From Chloroflexota bacterium (GTDB lineage: Bacteria; Chloroflexota; Anaerolineae; Aggregatilineales; Phototrophicaceae): a stretch of DNA of 64,000 nucleotides. Below are positions 17,538-25,490 of the stretch, in pieces; within the stretch, counting starts at the first letter, position 1; each line of letters begins with the position of its first letter. The translations under genes were made by a program, and so were the position numbers. Under the pieces are notes generated by a model that was not told the DNA's origin, ran no database searches, and worked only from the letters and a program-made list of their open reading frames with translations. The DNA lies in assembly GCA_026708115.1 (NCBI GenBank), contig JAPOVL010000033.1, positions 62,001 to 126,000 of the forward strand. Reading direction: 5' to 3'.

Positions 17538-19597
17538 CTTGAGTCTTCCGCCTCGCGCTTGCGAACGCGCCGCGCCGGGATGACTTTCGGATAGGCGGCG
17601 ATCACTGTACCGATTATCAGTACGATGCCTCCCCACCAAACCAGATTCACCAGCGGATTGATGTAAATGCGAAAAGTCGCGCGCTCGCGGTTCCCGCCGA
17701 GCAACAAGACATAAAAGTCGTTTTCAAAGGTGCTGTGCGCGCCGGCGATGGTCATCGGCATGTCGGGATAATCGTCCACGCGCGGTCGAATCCGCGCCAC
17801 TTGAGCGCCCTGTCTCAGCACCGTAAGCTCGGCGATATTCATCATGCGCCCGTCGACCGCCTGCGCCCGAATATAATCGTCATAGCGCAGTCCGTAGTCC
17901 TTGATGGCGATTGTCTCTCCGCGCGCCAGGCTGTGCTGAACCTCGGTTTGGAAAACTGTGCTGCCGATGATGCCGATCCCGATCACCGTCACGCCCAGAT
18001 GAACAACATAGCCGCCGTAGCGGCGCTGGTTGCGGCGGAAGAGCGCCGTGACCGCCCGTAGCCAGTTCTCGTTCAAGCCCCGATGCCGCGCCCGCGCGCC
18101 TCGATAAATCTCAAATAGCGCCACATATCCCGCGAAGCATACCGCGCCGTATCCCAAGATAGACACCAGAGCGCCCGTGCCTGCGATGATCAGCAGCAGG
18201 ACGCTGAGGACGGTCAGCACAAGCGGAATGGCCAGAGCCTTGCCCAGGCGCCGCGCCGACGTGGCGCCCCAAGCCGACAGCGGCGCAACGCCCATCAAAA
18301 TGTACATGGCGATAAACAGCGGTACCACGAAGAACTCGAAGGTCGCCGGGCCAATCGTAACTTCTACCCCCATGAACAATTCCGAGATGATCGGCAATCC
18401 AAAGCTGCCCCAAAATATCGCCGCAAAGAGCGCGATGAATATGACATTATTGAGTACAAACATCGTTTCTCGGCTCAGGATATTGGCGAACTGCTGCTCA
18501 CCCCGCAATTCGCCGCGCTGCCAGCGCCAGAGCAACAATGTCAGCGCGATCAAGGTCATGAGCGCCCAAAACGCCAGCATCGGGAAGCCAATCTCGCTGC
18601 GGGCGAAGCTGTGTACGCTCTCGATCACGCCGCTGCGCGTCGCGAAACTGCCAAACATGACCGCCGAAAAGGTCGCGATCACCAGCGCCATATTCCAGGT
18701 TTTGAGCATGCCGCGCTTTTCCTGGATCATGACGCTGTGGATAAAAGCCGTGCCGACCAGCCAGGGCAAAAACGCCGCGTTTTCGACCGGGTCCCAACCC
18801 CAATAGCCGCCCCAGCCCAAGACGTCATAAGCCCAGCGCCCGCCCAATATCAGCCCCAAGCTCAGGAAAATCCAGGCGATCAGCGTCCAGCGTCGCGTGG
18901 CCTGGATCCAGCCCGTGGACAAATCGCCAGAGGCCAGCGCCGCCAAGGCAAAGGCGAAAGGAATGGTGAAACCGACAAAGCCCAGGTAAAGCATGGGCGG
19001 ATGAATGATCATGCCAAAATGGCGCAGCAGGGGATTCAAGCCGGTTGCGCTGGCCGCCAGGTTCTCCCTCGCCGGCGCAATCGCTCCCGCTGGGATCAGC
19101 GCTCTCTCCACCACTTGCCGCGACTCCGGCATATCAGGCAAGATCCACCAGCGCTCAAAGGGATTCTCCAGCAGCAGCGACAAGCCGAGGAAAAAGGCCA
19201 GGCTCGCCATCATGGTCGCGATCGCGTAGGGCATCAAACGGCCCTCGCTCCGCCAATTGAGCGCAATCGCGCCGAATGTGAACAAGCTCAGCAACAGCGA
19301 CCAAAACAGCAGCGAGCCCCGCTGGGATCCCCACAAAGCGGTGAAGCGGTAAATCGCCGGCGTCTGCGGATCCGTCACCGACCATACATAGCTGATTTGG
19401 TACTGCTCGGTCATCAAGGCCAAAACCAGCATCGCCGTCGCCAGCAGCGTCGCCGGAAATGTCAAAAGCGCCGCGTTGCGGCCGCTGCGCAGCAGCGTTT
19501 CGCTCCCCGCGCCAATGCCGAGCAAGCAGGCGACCGCGGCGTAGAGCGCCAACAGCAGCGCCAATGCCAGAGATGCAGGCCCGATTTCCGCCAGCAT
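17534..19597 (-). CDS. ccmF: Heme lyase CcmF
   Basis: 687 residues with about 15 membrane helices. The WWD heme-handling motif is in GWGGYWGWDPVENAAFLPWL near residue 255. Conserved His residues for heme are seen in MIIHPPMLYLGFVGF near 195 and near 288 and 330. The extracytoplasmic domain near the C-terminus carries YGLRYDDYIRAQ. CcmF takes heme from CcmE and attaches it to the CXXCH motif. Its start overlaps the ccmE stop by one base, and its stop is fused to the ccmH GTG start. Confidence 0.94.
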   Translation of the reverse strand: MLAEIGPASLALALLLALYAAVACLLGIGAGSETLLRSGRNAALLTFPATLLATAMLVLALMTEQYQISYVWSVTDPQTPAIYRFTALWGSQRGSLLFWSLLLSLFTFGAIALNWRSEGRLMPYAIATMMASLAFFLGLSLLLENPFERWWILPDMPESRQVVERALIPAGAIAPARENLAASATGLNPLLRHFGMIIHPPMLYLGFVGFTIPFAFALAALASGDLSTGWIQATRRWTLIAWIFLSLGLILGGRWAYDVLGWGGYWGWDPVENAAFLPWLVGTAFIHSVMIQEKRGMLKTWNMALVIATFSAVMFGSFATRSGVIESVHSFARSEIGFPMLAFWALMTLIALTLLLWRWQRGELRGEQQFANILSRETMFVLNNVIFIALFAAIFWGSFGLPIISELFMGVEVTIGPATFEFFVVPLFIAMYILMGVAPLSAWGATSARRLGKALAIPLVLTVLSVLLLIIAGTGALVSILGYGAVCFAGYVALFEIYRGARARHRGLNENWLRAVTALFRRNQRRYGGYVVHLGVTVIGIGIIGSTVFQTEVQHSLARGETIAIKDYGLRYDDYIRAQAVDGRMMNIAELTVLRQGAQVARIRPRVDDYPDMPMTIAGAHSTFENDFYVLLLGGNRERATFRIYINPLVNLVWWGGIVLIIGTVIAAYPKVIPARRVRKREAEDSR

Positions 19598-20163
19598 TAG
19601 TTGTGTTCCGGTATAGCGCTCAAGCCTTCGGGAGAGGTTTCTTCAAAGCGGCTGGGGCATTTCAGCAGCAATTCGCTGGCGCGAAAAATGCCATCAGGTG
19701 CCAGCGCGCCGGTCAGGATCGCCTGCGCCTCGTGCTGCAAAAGATCCGGTATCGCTTCGTCCTCGACCAGGATCGACAATCGGGACGCTGCCGGGTTCGC
19801 CAGGGCGGCGCGCAGCGCGCTGGCCAGGTCATCGAATTCCCCCGGAATGTTGACAATCTCGAAGCGGATGATCGCGTTCTCACTGTCATATTCGATGGTT
19901 TCGCCATCTACCGCCCCGGAAATGCGCACGGTCTTCCCCTCGTAGGCGCCGTCCTTGAGCAGATCGTCTACGGTGATGAAATAGCGCGCCCCCTGCAAGG
20001 TGCCAGAGACCAGCAAATACACGACCGACGCCAGGATCAAGCCGCCGCCAATCAAGAACTTTAGGCGCTCCGATCCTTTCCTTTTTCTCAGATGCTTGGG
20101 TTTTGCCCAACTGACCACGGCCATTTCGCCCTTCGTTCCCGTCCCGCGAGAACCCTTGACCAT
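19597..20163 (-). CDS. ccmE: Heme chaperone CcmE, Cys-type variant
   Basis: Up to 188 residues; ATG 20124 (MAVVSWAKPKHL) is an equally good start. A signal-anchor helix (LKFLIGGGLILASVVYLLVS) precedes the OB-fold domain with GKTVRISGAVDGETIEYD. The covalent heme position is ELLLKCPSRFEE. The His of classical CcmE (KHDENY) is Cys, and the Tyr four residues later is Phe. CXXXY-type CcmE is known in archaea and some bacteria; Phe at the last position is a further departure. It is the first gene of the ccm run, 36 bases after the membrane protein that follows the octaheme cytochrome. Confidence 0.9.
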   Translation of the reverse strand: MVKGSRGTGTKGEMAVVSWAKPKHLRKRKGSERLKFLIGGGLILASVVYLLVSGTLQGARYFITVDDLLKDGAYEGKTVRISGAVDGETIEYDSENAIIRFEIVNIPGEFDDLASALRAALANPAASRLSILVEDEAIPDLLQHEAQAILTGALAPDGIFRASELLLKCPSRFEETSPEGLSAIPEHN

Positions 20164-20199
20164 CCTACTATCATTATACGGTATTTGTGATATTTGTCA

Positions 20200-21123
20200 C
20201 TATCGCGCGCTTGGCGGCGGCATATTCTCGCCCGGCGCCAACAGCGCCAGCAATCCCATCAATCCAACATTGCAGAAGAGCAGCGGCGCCAGCAGCGGAG
20301 AGCCCCGCAGGAAACGCTCGATCACGATCATCCCGGCCGATGTCAAGCTGGATTGCGAATGCAAGACGAAACCAATCGCGCCCACCGCAATCAAAAGCAG
20401 CATAGCGGTGCCATGCGCGGCGATGTCCACGGGGTTCGGCCGCGAGGCAATGCCCAGGAACAGCGCTGTGCTGAACCCAAACAGGGCCGCTGTTACCGGC
20501 AGCCAGACCCAGGCATTATCGAAGCCGAATCGCGCGTGATCCAACACGCTGCTGATGAGCGTCGCCAGGATGAAAATCGCGACGATCAGCAGATAGGCGC
20601 GGGTCTTGCTGTAAGGCATTTGCACCGTCCTGCCCGCGAACAGCCGCAGCCTGCCGCTGTCAACCGGCCTTTCAATCCAGGCCGCGCTGATGCCTAACAC
20701 GCCGACGAGAACATAGAACAGGGGGCCGATGACCGGCGGCGCCCAGATCAAGGTCGCGACCGCCCGGATGCTGACCAGGCCCTCGCTTAGCAATACCGTG
20801 CGGTTCAGATGAAAGTAAGCGCCCAGCAGTCCAACCCCGATGCTGACTGCAAATACGATATTGGCCAGCGCGCTGGCCAGGTCGCGATTCTTGACGGCAA
20901 TAGCGCCGGCGATCAGCAAGATCGCCCCGCAGGCGCCGCCGGAAATAATCGGAATCCATTCCGCCGCTTTGATGCCGCCGCTTATGTTATGCGCCAGGTA
21001 AATGTCGATGGCGATGAAAAACTGATTGAATGCGGCCAGCAGCAAAAAAGCCTGGTCGCGGCTCAAGGGAATGCGCAGATGACGGAATCGCGGCAGCACC
21101 AGCGCCAGGTAAGCCATTGTCAA
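20200..21123 (-). CDS. Polytopic membrane protein paired with octaheme cytochrome c
   Basis: 307 residues with about eight hydrophobic segments, for example FLLLAAFNQFFIAIDIYLAH, GGACGAILLIAGAIAVKN, LLIVAIFILATLISSVLDHA and LLFCNVGLMGLLALLAPGEN. Several intramembrane His and Asp residues are visible, including YLAHN, YFHLN, LDHAR and AAHG, which could bind heme b or quinone. Its ATG overlaps the octaheme cytochrome stop by four bases (ATGA), so the two are co-translated. It does not look like NrfH or the usual HaoB. A quinone-interacting partner of the cytochrome is inference. Confidence 0.65.
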   Translation of the reverse strand: MTMAYLALVLPRFRHLRIPLSRDQAFLLLAAFNQFFIAIDIYLAHNISGGIKAAEWIPIISGGACGAILLIAGAIAVKNRDLASALANIVFAVSIGVGLLGAYFHLNRTVLLSEGLVSIRAVATLIWAPPVIGPLFYVLVGVLGISAAWIERPVDSGRLRLFAGRTVQMPYSKTRAYLLIVAIFILATLISSVLDHARFGFDNAWVWLPVTAALFGFSTALFLGIASRPNPVDIAAHGTAMLLLIAVGAIGFVLHSQSSLTSAGMIVIERFLRGSPLLAPLLFCNVGLMGLLALLAPGENMPPPSAR

Positions 21124-22427
21124 CTCCCGTCAGTCGCGCTGCCGCCGTCGAGGCCGGCTTTCTCCAGCAACTCGCGCACCATCTCTTCCAATTCCGCTTG
21201 ATCGCGCAAGATCTCATAGGCGCCGTGCCACTGCACATAATCCGGGCCGCCCATCCAGGCGCCGAACTTCGCCGTGCGCCCCCAATGGTGCCACAGGTCA
21301 AAGTGCACGAAATCTATCGGCTGGTCGAAGGGTTCGTCGGTCAACAGACCCGCCTCGCGCGCCGGCGCGATCGTCTCGTTGCTAATCTGCACGCGCCGGT
21401 TGATCTCTTCGGTCAGGGCGTCGGCGTCAACATAAAATTCGTCGATGAAGGCGGCGCTGTGACACGCGCTGCAGACGGCTTGCATCCGCACTTGATTGTC
21501 CTGCCAGGCCGGCCGCCGCTGGCTCTGCGGCGCGAACAGGTACCAGGTCAAGCGGTCGCCCACATCGTGCGTGGTGCTCGCCCCGCCGAAACCGCTGATA
21601 TGGCAAGTCGCGCAAGTCGGGGCGGGAAAGTCCGCCACGGTCAAGGTGCCCGGCTCGGCATCCCAATGCCAGTCATCACCGCCTGTCAGATAGGCGATGC
21701 CATGGAAAGACTCGATGTAGATCTCGTACTGCGGATGATCCGGACCGATGTGGCAGTGGTTGCAGGTCTCCGGCTTGCGCGCCTGCTCCAGGCTGAATTC
21801 GTGCCGAAGATGGCATTCTTGGCACTGGCCAATCGAACCATCCGCGGCTGGCGCGCCGATATCGTGGCAGCCGCTGCAGGCAAATTTTGTGATCGCCCGG
21901 CCCTCTTTTTCGAAGAGCGCGTTGCGCATCCGGTCCGGATTGAAACTGCCTTCCGGTATCGACTCGTAGATCGCCAAGTGCTCTTCGCTCAAGCCGCTCG
22001 CGCCCCACATGGCAACGTAGGACGGCAAGCCGTGGCGGCTGGCGTTGAATTGCGCCGCTTCGTTTTGGTGGCAAGTGGCGCACTTGGCAGTGCTGGGGAC
22101 GGTCAAAACAAACGTGCCATGATGTGCGATGCCGCCGGGATAACCCCCCTCTACCTCGTGACAGTTTTGGCAGGTTACATTGGCGGCTGCCATGCTGCTG
22201 CGGCTGTATTGCTCGATGATCCCGGGCGTCGTCTTCCGATGACAGGCCACGCAGGCGTTGCTGTTGTCGAGCGCGACCGGCGCCGAAACGCTCGGGTCCG
22301 CGGCGATGCTGCGCCCGATGGCGGCGATGATAAAGGCCAGCGCCGGGACGATAATCACCACCAATATGCCAGCGATCACCAGCCGAAAAGACGCCAGCAA
22401 GCCTTGTTGCGATCGTTCTTCAGCCAT
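21120..22427 (-). CDS. Membrane-anchored octaheme cytochrome c, HAO family
   Basis: 435 residues. One N-terminal anchor helix (LVIAGILVVIIVPALAFIIA) precedes eight CXXCH sites in order: CVACH, CQNCH, CATCH, CSGCH, CQECH, CNHCH, CATCH, CSACH. Spacing and linking motifs match the hydroxylamine oxidoreductase family: CHIGPDHPQYEIYIESFHG after heme 6, THDVGDRLTWYLFAP after heme 7, and a C-terminal GGPDYVQWHGAYEIL near residue 397. The family oxidises hydroxylamine or hydrazine, or reduces nitrite, depending on a heme-linked Tyr whose presence needs alignment. It is co-translated with the membrane protein at 20200 and sits between bc-complex and ccm genes. Confidence 0.85.
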   Translation of the reverse strand: MAEERSQQGLLASFRLVIAGILVVIIVPALAFIIAAIGRSIAADPSVSAPVALDNSNACVACHRKTTPGIIEQYSRSSMAAANVTCQNCHEVEGGYPGGIAHHGTFVLTVPSTAKCATCHQNEAAQFNASRHGLPSYVAMWGASGLSEEHLAIYESIPEGSFNPDRMRNALFEKEGRAITKFACSGCHDIGAPAADGSIGQCQECHLRHEFSLEQARKPETCNHCHIGPDHPQYEIYIESFHGIAYLTGGDDWHWDAEPGTLTVADFPAPTCATCHISGFGGASTTHDVGDRLTWYLFAPQSQRRPAWQDNQVRMQAVCSACHSAAFIDEFYVDADALTEEINRRVQISNETIAPAREAGLLTDEPFDQPIDFVHFDLWHHWGRTAKFGAWMGGPDYVQWHGAYEILRDQAELEEMVRELLEKAGLDGGSATDGS

Positions 22428-22655
22428 GGCTCAACTCCAAAGTAAGACTAGAAAGCATGGACATTATTGGTAAGTGTGTCTATATGGACTAAAGAGCAAG
22501 AGACAGCCCTACAATAGCATGACTGTGTTTGTTGATGTTGGCTTTTCGTCAATATTCACAAATGAAGTCGGCTTCGCGCTACGAGGGAAACAAACGAAGC
22601 GCCCGCCGGTTGGCTCCGCGCGAACGCCACTGCGTTGCAAGCTTGCTATGCGAAA
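22428..22655. other. Intergenic gap, A+T-richer, no gene seen
   Basis: This 228-base region separates the octaheme cytochrome gene from the 67-residue membrane protein. It holds no frame that resembles a protein on either strand. It probably contains the promoter of the octaheme unit on the minus strand, but I could not pick a convincing -35/-10 pair. Confidence 0.5.
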
Positions 22656-22859
22656 CTATTCTTCTTCGTCCGTTGTCGATTGGCTCCAGCGAATGACGAA
22701 AACGCCAACAATGCCGGCGATCCCCAGAAAAAGTACGAACATCGCCAATCCCGCGGGAGAAGAAGTTGTCTCGCCGTCTTGTGCCAGCGCAGTCATGCCG
22801 CTGGTCAAGATCATCAACAGCGCCAGCGCCGCCGGTCTATACAGTGGCAATTTGCCCAT
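22656..22859 (-). CDS. Small exported single-helix membrane protein, 67 aa
   Basis: Starts at ATG 22859 (MGKLPLYRPAALALLMILTS). A longer in-frame ATG at 23045 is rejected because it runs into the upstream gene. A signal peptide likely cleaves after ALA-QD. A short linker, one transmembrane helix (MFVLFLGIAGIVGVFVIRW) and an acidic tail STTDEEE follow. Size and topology resemble small accessory subunits of respiratory complexes. The position between bc-complex cytochromes and the octaheme gene fits that, but the family is not recognised. Confidence 0.6.
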   Translation of the reverse strand: MGKLPLYRPAALALLMILTSGMTALAQDGETTSSPAGLAMFVLFLGIAGIVGVFVIRWSQSTTDEEE

Positions 22860-22933
22860 GATCAAGTCTCCAAAAAATCGCTTCCGATAATAGCCCAATT
22901 GTAGCGGCTCTTGGCGCCCAATTGAAGCGCAGC

Positions 22934-23365
22934 TCAAGCACTTTGCAGCATGGCGATATCGTAGGCGGTGAAGGCGATGAGCAGCGTCAAGGCCGCGAGC
23001 GCCACCAATAGATAGGACCAGCGATGCTTGTAGCCGATTGTCCAAAACCGCCGCAGGCTCAGAAAGATCGACGCCATCGCAATCAGGTTGATCAAGAGCA
23101 GGATCGGCACGGTGGCATCCGCCGCGACGCCGATGATCGGCAAGAGGAAGGGCAGCAGGACATATTGCAATATGCAGCGCAAGCCGGAAAATAGCAGCGA
23201 AATTGTCAGCGCGTTTTCGGCGCGCCGCGTCTGGGCGGTCTCATCGGACGGGGCGGCAATACGACCCCGCTGGTCGATCAATAGCAAGCGACTCATGAAA
23301 CCATCGGCGCGGCTGAAATTCGCATTTGTCGCCATGCTTGAACCTACCTGCAAGCCTGCTGGCAA
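22934..23365 (-). CDS. Small polytopic membrane protein
   Basis: 143 residues, or 133 from ATG 23335 (MATNANFSRADGF). A basic N-terminal region precedes three to four helices, including YVLLPFLLPIIGVAADATVP, ILLLINLIAMASIFLSLRRF and YLLVALAALTLLIAFTAYDI. There is no heme or metal motif. It is on the same strand as the bc complex and octaheme genes. It may be an assembly or accessory factor; the function is unknown. Confidence 0.55.
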   Translation of the reverse strand: MPAGLQVGSSMATNANFSRADGFMSRLLLIDQRGRIAAPSDETAQTRRAENALTISLLFSGLRCILQYVLLPFLLPIIGVAADATVPILLLINLIAMASIFLSLRRFWTIGYKHRWSYLLVALAALTLLIAFTAYDIAMLQSA

Positions 23366-23404
23366 TGACGCCAGTCTATCATTGCGCCCCGCAGAATGCC
23401 ACGT

Positions 23405-24106
23405 TTATTCATCGTCCAGCAACTGATCCTGGCTATCAAGAAAGGCCACCAAATCCGCCAAATGCTGGGTGCTCAACTGACTGCCATAGAAATCCGGCAT
23501 CAAGGGAGCGTAATCCGGGATGGTATAGGCCATCGGCCGCACGATGCTTTCCACCAAATACTGCCGATGACTATAATCTCTGAATGCCGGCTGCCCCAAA
23601 CGGAAATCGTTTATGCGGGTCCAGGTACCGGCGGTCAACGGCGCGACAGCTTCGTTTTCATGGCAGCCCGCGCAACCCAGCATGACCCCGCCCAGAGCCG
23701 GCTCCAGACCGTTGTAAAGCAATTGCCCGGCCAGCGGATCGCCGTATGTCTCTTCCAGGTCGAGCAAGATCGCCGCGACATCGTTACCCACTGATTGCGC
23801 CGCTATCAAATCTTCCAAAGTCACGAAGCGCAGCGCCTGTTCGAGCATGGAATCGATCTCTGGCTCGGAGGGCATATATCCGCAGCGCAGCGCCATCGAC
23901 TGATACAGGGCCCCCAATCGAAACAGATTGGCAATCGCCAAATCATAATCGCCAGCGAAATCTGGACTCAGATAACCAGCCAGCGTATTCTGTTGCGCAT
24001 TCAATTCCTCGGGTGCGCAGCCCTCCGTCTCTGTGCCCTGGCCAAAAGAAGGGATAATCAGTGCGAGAGATAGCATCAGCGCGCAACCTATTCGCCTCGC
24101 CTCCAT
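23405..24106 (-). CDS. Monoheme cytochrome c, exported
   Basis: 233 residues from ATG 24106, chosen because GGGAG precedes it and a signal peptide begins there (MEARRIGCALMLSLALIIPS). The open frame upstream to 24424 runs into the neighbouring gene. One heme c site, GCAGCHENEA, lies near residue 145. The C-terminal 90 residues match the last part of the diheme cytochrome encoded next upstream (TWTR, QYLVESIV, SGV/PLMP and ADLVAFL positions). It belongs to the bc-complex cluster and probably carries electrons from it. A terminator separates it from the upstream gene. Confidence 0.8.
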   Translation of the reverse strand: MEARRIGCALMLSLALIIPSFGQGTETEGCAPEELNAQQNTLAGYLSPDFAGDYDLAIANLFRLGALYQSMALRCGYMPSEPEIDSMLEQALRFVTLEDLIAAQSVGNDVAAILLDLEETYGDPLAGQLLYNGLEPALGGVMLGCAGCHENEAVAPLTAGTWTRINDFRLGQPAFRDYSHRQYLVESIVRPMAYTIPDYAPLMPDFYGSQLSTQHLADLVAFLDSQDQLLDDE

Positions 24107-24127
24107 CGTTTGCTCCCTGCTCCAATC

Positions 24128-24152
24128 AAAAAGCCCCCGATTCCGAGGGCTT
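24128..24152 (-). terminator. Rho-independent terminator after the diheme cytochrome gene
   Basis: On the minus strand, AAGCCC (24152-24147) pairs with GGGCTT (24136-24131) across a loop that can itself pair further (TCGG/CCGA), followed by TTTTT. It lies 23 bases past the stop of the 24175-25410 gene, inside the gap before the next cytochrome gene, so it may act as an attenuating terminator within the cluster. Confidence 0.7.
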
Positions 24153-24174
24153 GTCAGTGTCTCATCAAAGCGCG

Positions 24175-25410
24175 TTATGCCTGCGTCTTCAAGAAGGCGA
24201 TAACATCCGCCAACTGCTGGTCGGTCATTTGACGCGTGCCAAAGTCCGACGGCATCACGCCTGACGAGTAAGTGTCGACGACATATGCCGCAGGTAAAAC
24301 GATACTCTCGACCAGGTAGCGTTCGCCCGTGTAGCTGGCGAATTGCGGTTGCGCCAGGCGTTCGTTCAGCACGCGCGTCCAGGTGCCGATGGTATCCGGC
24401 GCCGAAGCCCCATCGCGATGACAACTGGTGCAGCCAAACTTGGTATCGTACAGGATCGCGCCATTGCTGGCGCTGCCCTCGATTCCCTCTTCCGCCCAGC
24501 GCGCCAGAATCCTTTCCGGATTGTCGCCCGCTGGATCCGGCCGCGGTACGCCCGGGATTGATCCGTCAGACAAGGGTTTGCCATATTGCTCGACAGCCAG
24601 GAAATCTTCCATCGTCCAATTGCTGCCCTTGTCCCAATTCAAGATGTAAGCCGCGAGATCTTCAATCTGATCTTGCCGCAGCGAACCACCCGCCAACTGC
24701 GACCAAGCCACCATGCCGCCGTCGCTGTTCGGCCAAACGTTTAGGCTGCCGGGGCGGCCATGTATCAATGTGGTTATTACATAGCCTCGCAAGTCGCCAG
24801 CCCAGCCGACCTGCGCCAGCCGCGTGCCATTGTTGTTGAAGAATACTTCGATCTCATTGAAGGCGGTCCGGTCACTGTCTTCAATGGTATCCCACAGCGG
24901 GAACAGCCCCTTGTCCACCGCCGCGCCTAAACTGCCCAGGATCGCCTGGCGCGCTGCGATGGCTTCGTCAATGATGCTTTTCTGATTGTCAATTTCCGCC
25001 TGGATGGCTTCCAGCTCGGCCTGGATCTGGTTCTGTCGTTCATCGCTGGGCGGGTTCACGGCGTCGGTAAGTTCAGCCACAAGATCGTCGCTGTCGTCGC
25101 TCAAGCGCACCAGCGTTCGGTTGGCATTGGTGATGGCCGCGGTCTGCTCGCCGACCGGGTCGTAGCCGAAGAAATGGGGATTATTGAGCCCCGGCGCCCG
25201 CAGCAAGGCGCCATATCCCGCTTCCCCATGGCACTCGGCGCAGAGCGAGGCATACAACTCGGCTCCACGTTCAATCGACCGACCGGTATGTTGATATACG
25301 AAGGCCTGCATGCGCGCTTCTTCGTTGATGGCGACCCAACCGACCAGAATCATAATGGCGACGAACATGACAATGCCCGTCAGTATGCGACTCTCGACTG
25401 ATTTAATCAT
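24175..25410 (-). CDS. Membrane-anchored diheme cytochrome c of the bc complex
   Basis: 411 residues. An N-terminal anchor helix (ILTGIVMFVAIMILVGWVAI) precedes the first heme site LCAECHGEAGYG at residues 57-61. A long helical, coiled-coil-like region follows (about 130-165, QIQAELEAIQAEIDNQKSI), then a region with WPNSDGGMVAW. The second heme site GCTSCHRDG lies near residue 330. The last part ends QMTDQQLADVIAFLKTQA. It directly follows cytochrome b and should be the cytochrome c subunit of the quinol-oxidising complex. The C-terminal module is paralogous to the next cytochrome gene. Confidence 0.83.
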   Translation of the reverse strand: MIKSVESRILTGIVMFVAIMILVGWVAINEEARMQAFVYQHTGRSIERGAELYASLCAECHGEAGYGALLRAPGLNNPHFFGYDPVGEQTAAITNANRTLVRLSDDSDDLVAELTDAVNPPSDERQNQIQAELEAIQAEIDNQKSIIDEAIAARQAILGSLGAAVDKGLFPLWDTIEDSDRTAFNEIEVFFNNNGTRLAQVGWAGDLRGYVITTLIHGRPGSLNVWPNSDGGMVAWSQLAGGSLRQDQIEDLAAYILNWDKGSNWTMEDFLAVEQYGKPLSDGSIPGVPRPDPAGDNPERILARWAEEGIEGSASNGAILYDTKFGCTSCHRDGASAPDTIGTWTRVLNERLAQPQFASYTGERYLVESIVLPAAYVVDTYSSGVMPSDFGTRQMTDQQLADVIAFLKTQA

Positions 25411-25490
25411 GTATCGGTCCTAGATCTCGGTTGCTAAATCGCTTGCCACAGGTCAGTACGTGCTCCGGCCGCCTTTGACAATCCAAAAGC

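Noticed and set aside
21030-22445. 471-codon plus-strand frame opposite the octaheme cytochrome
   Set aside because: The minus strand encodes eight CXXCH sites in order; the plus frame has no recognisable domain.
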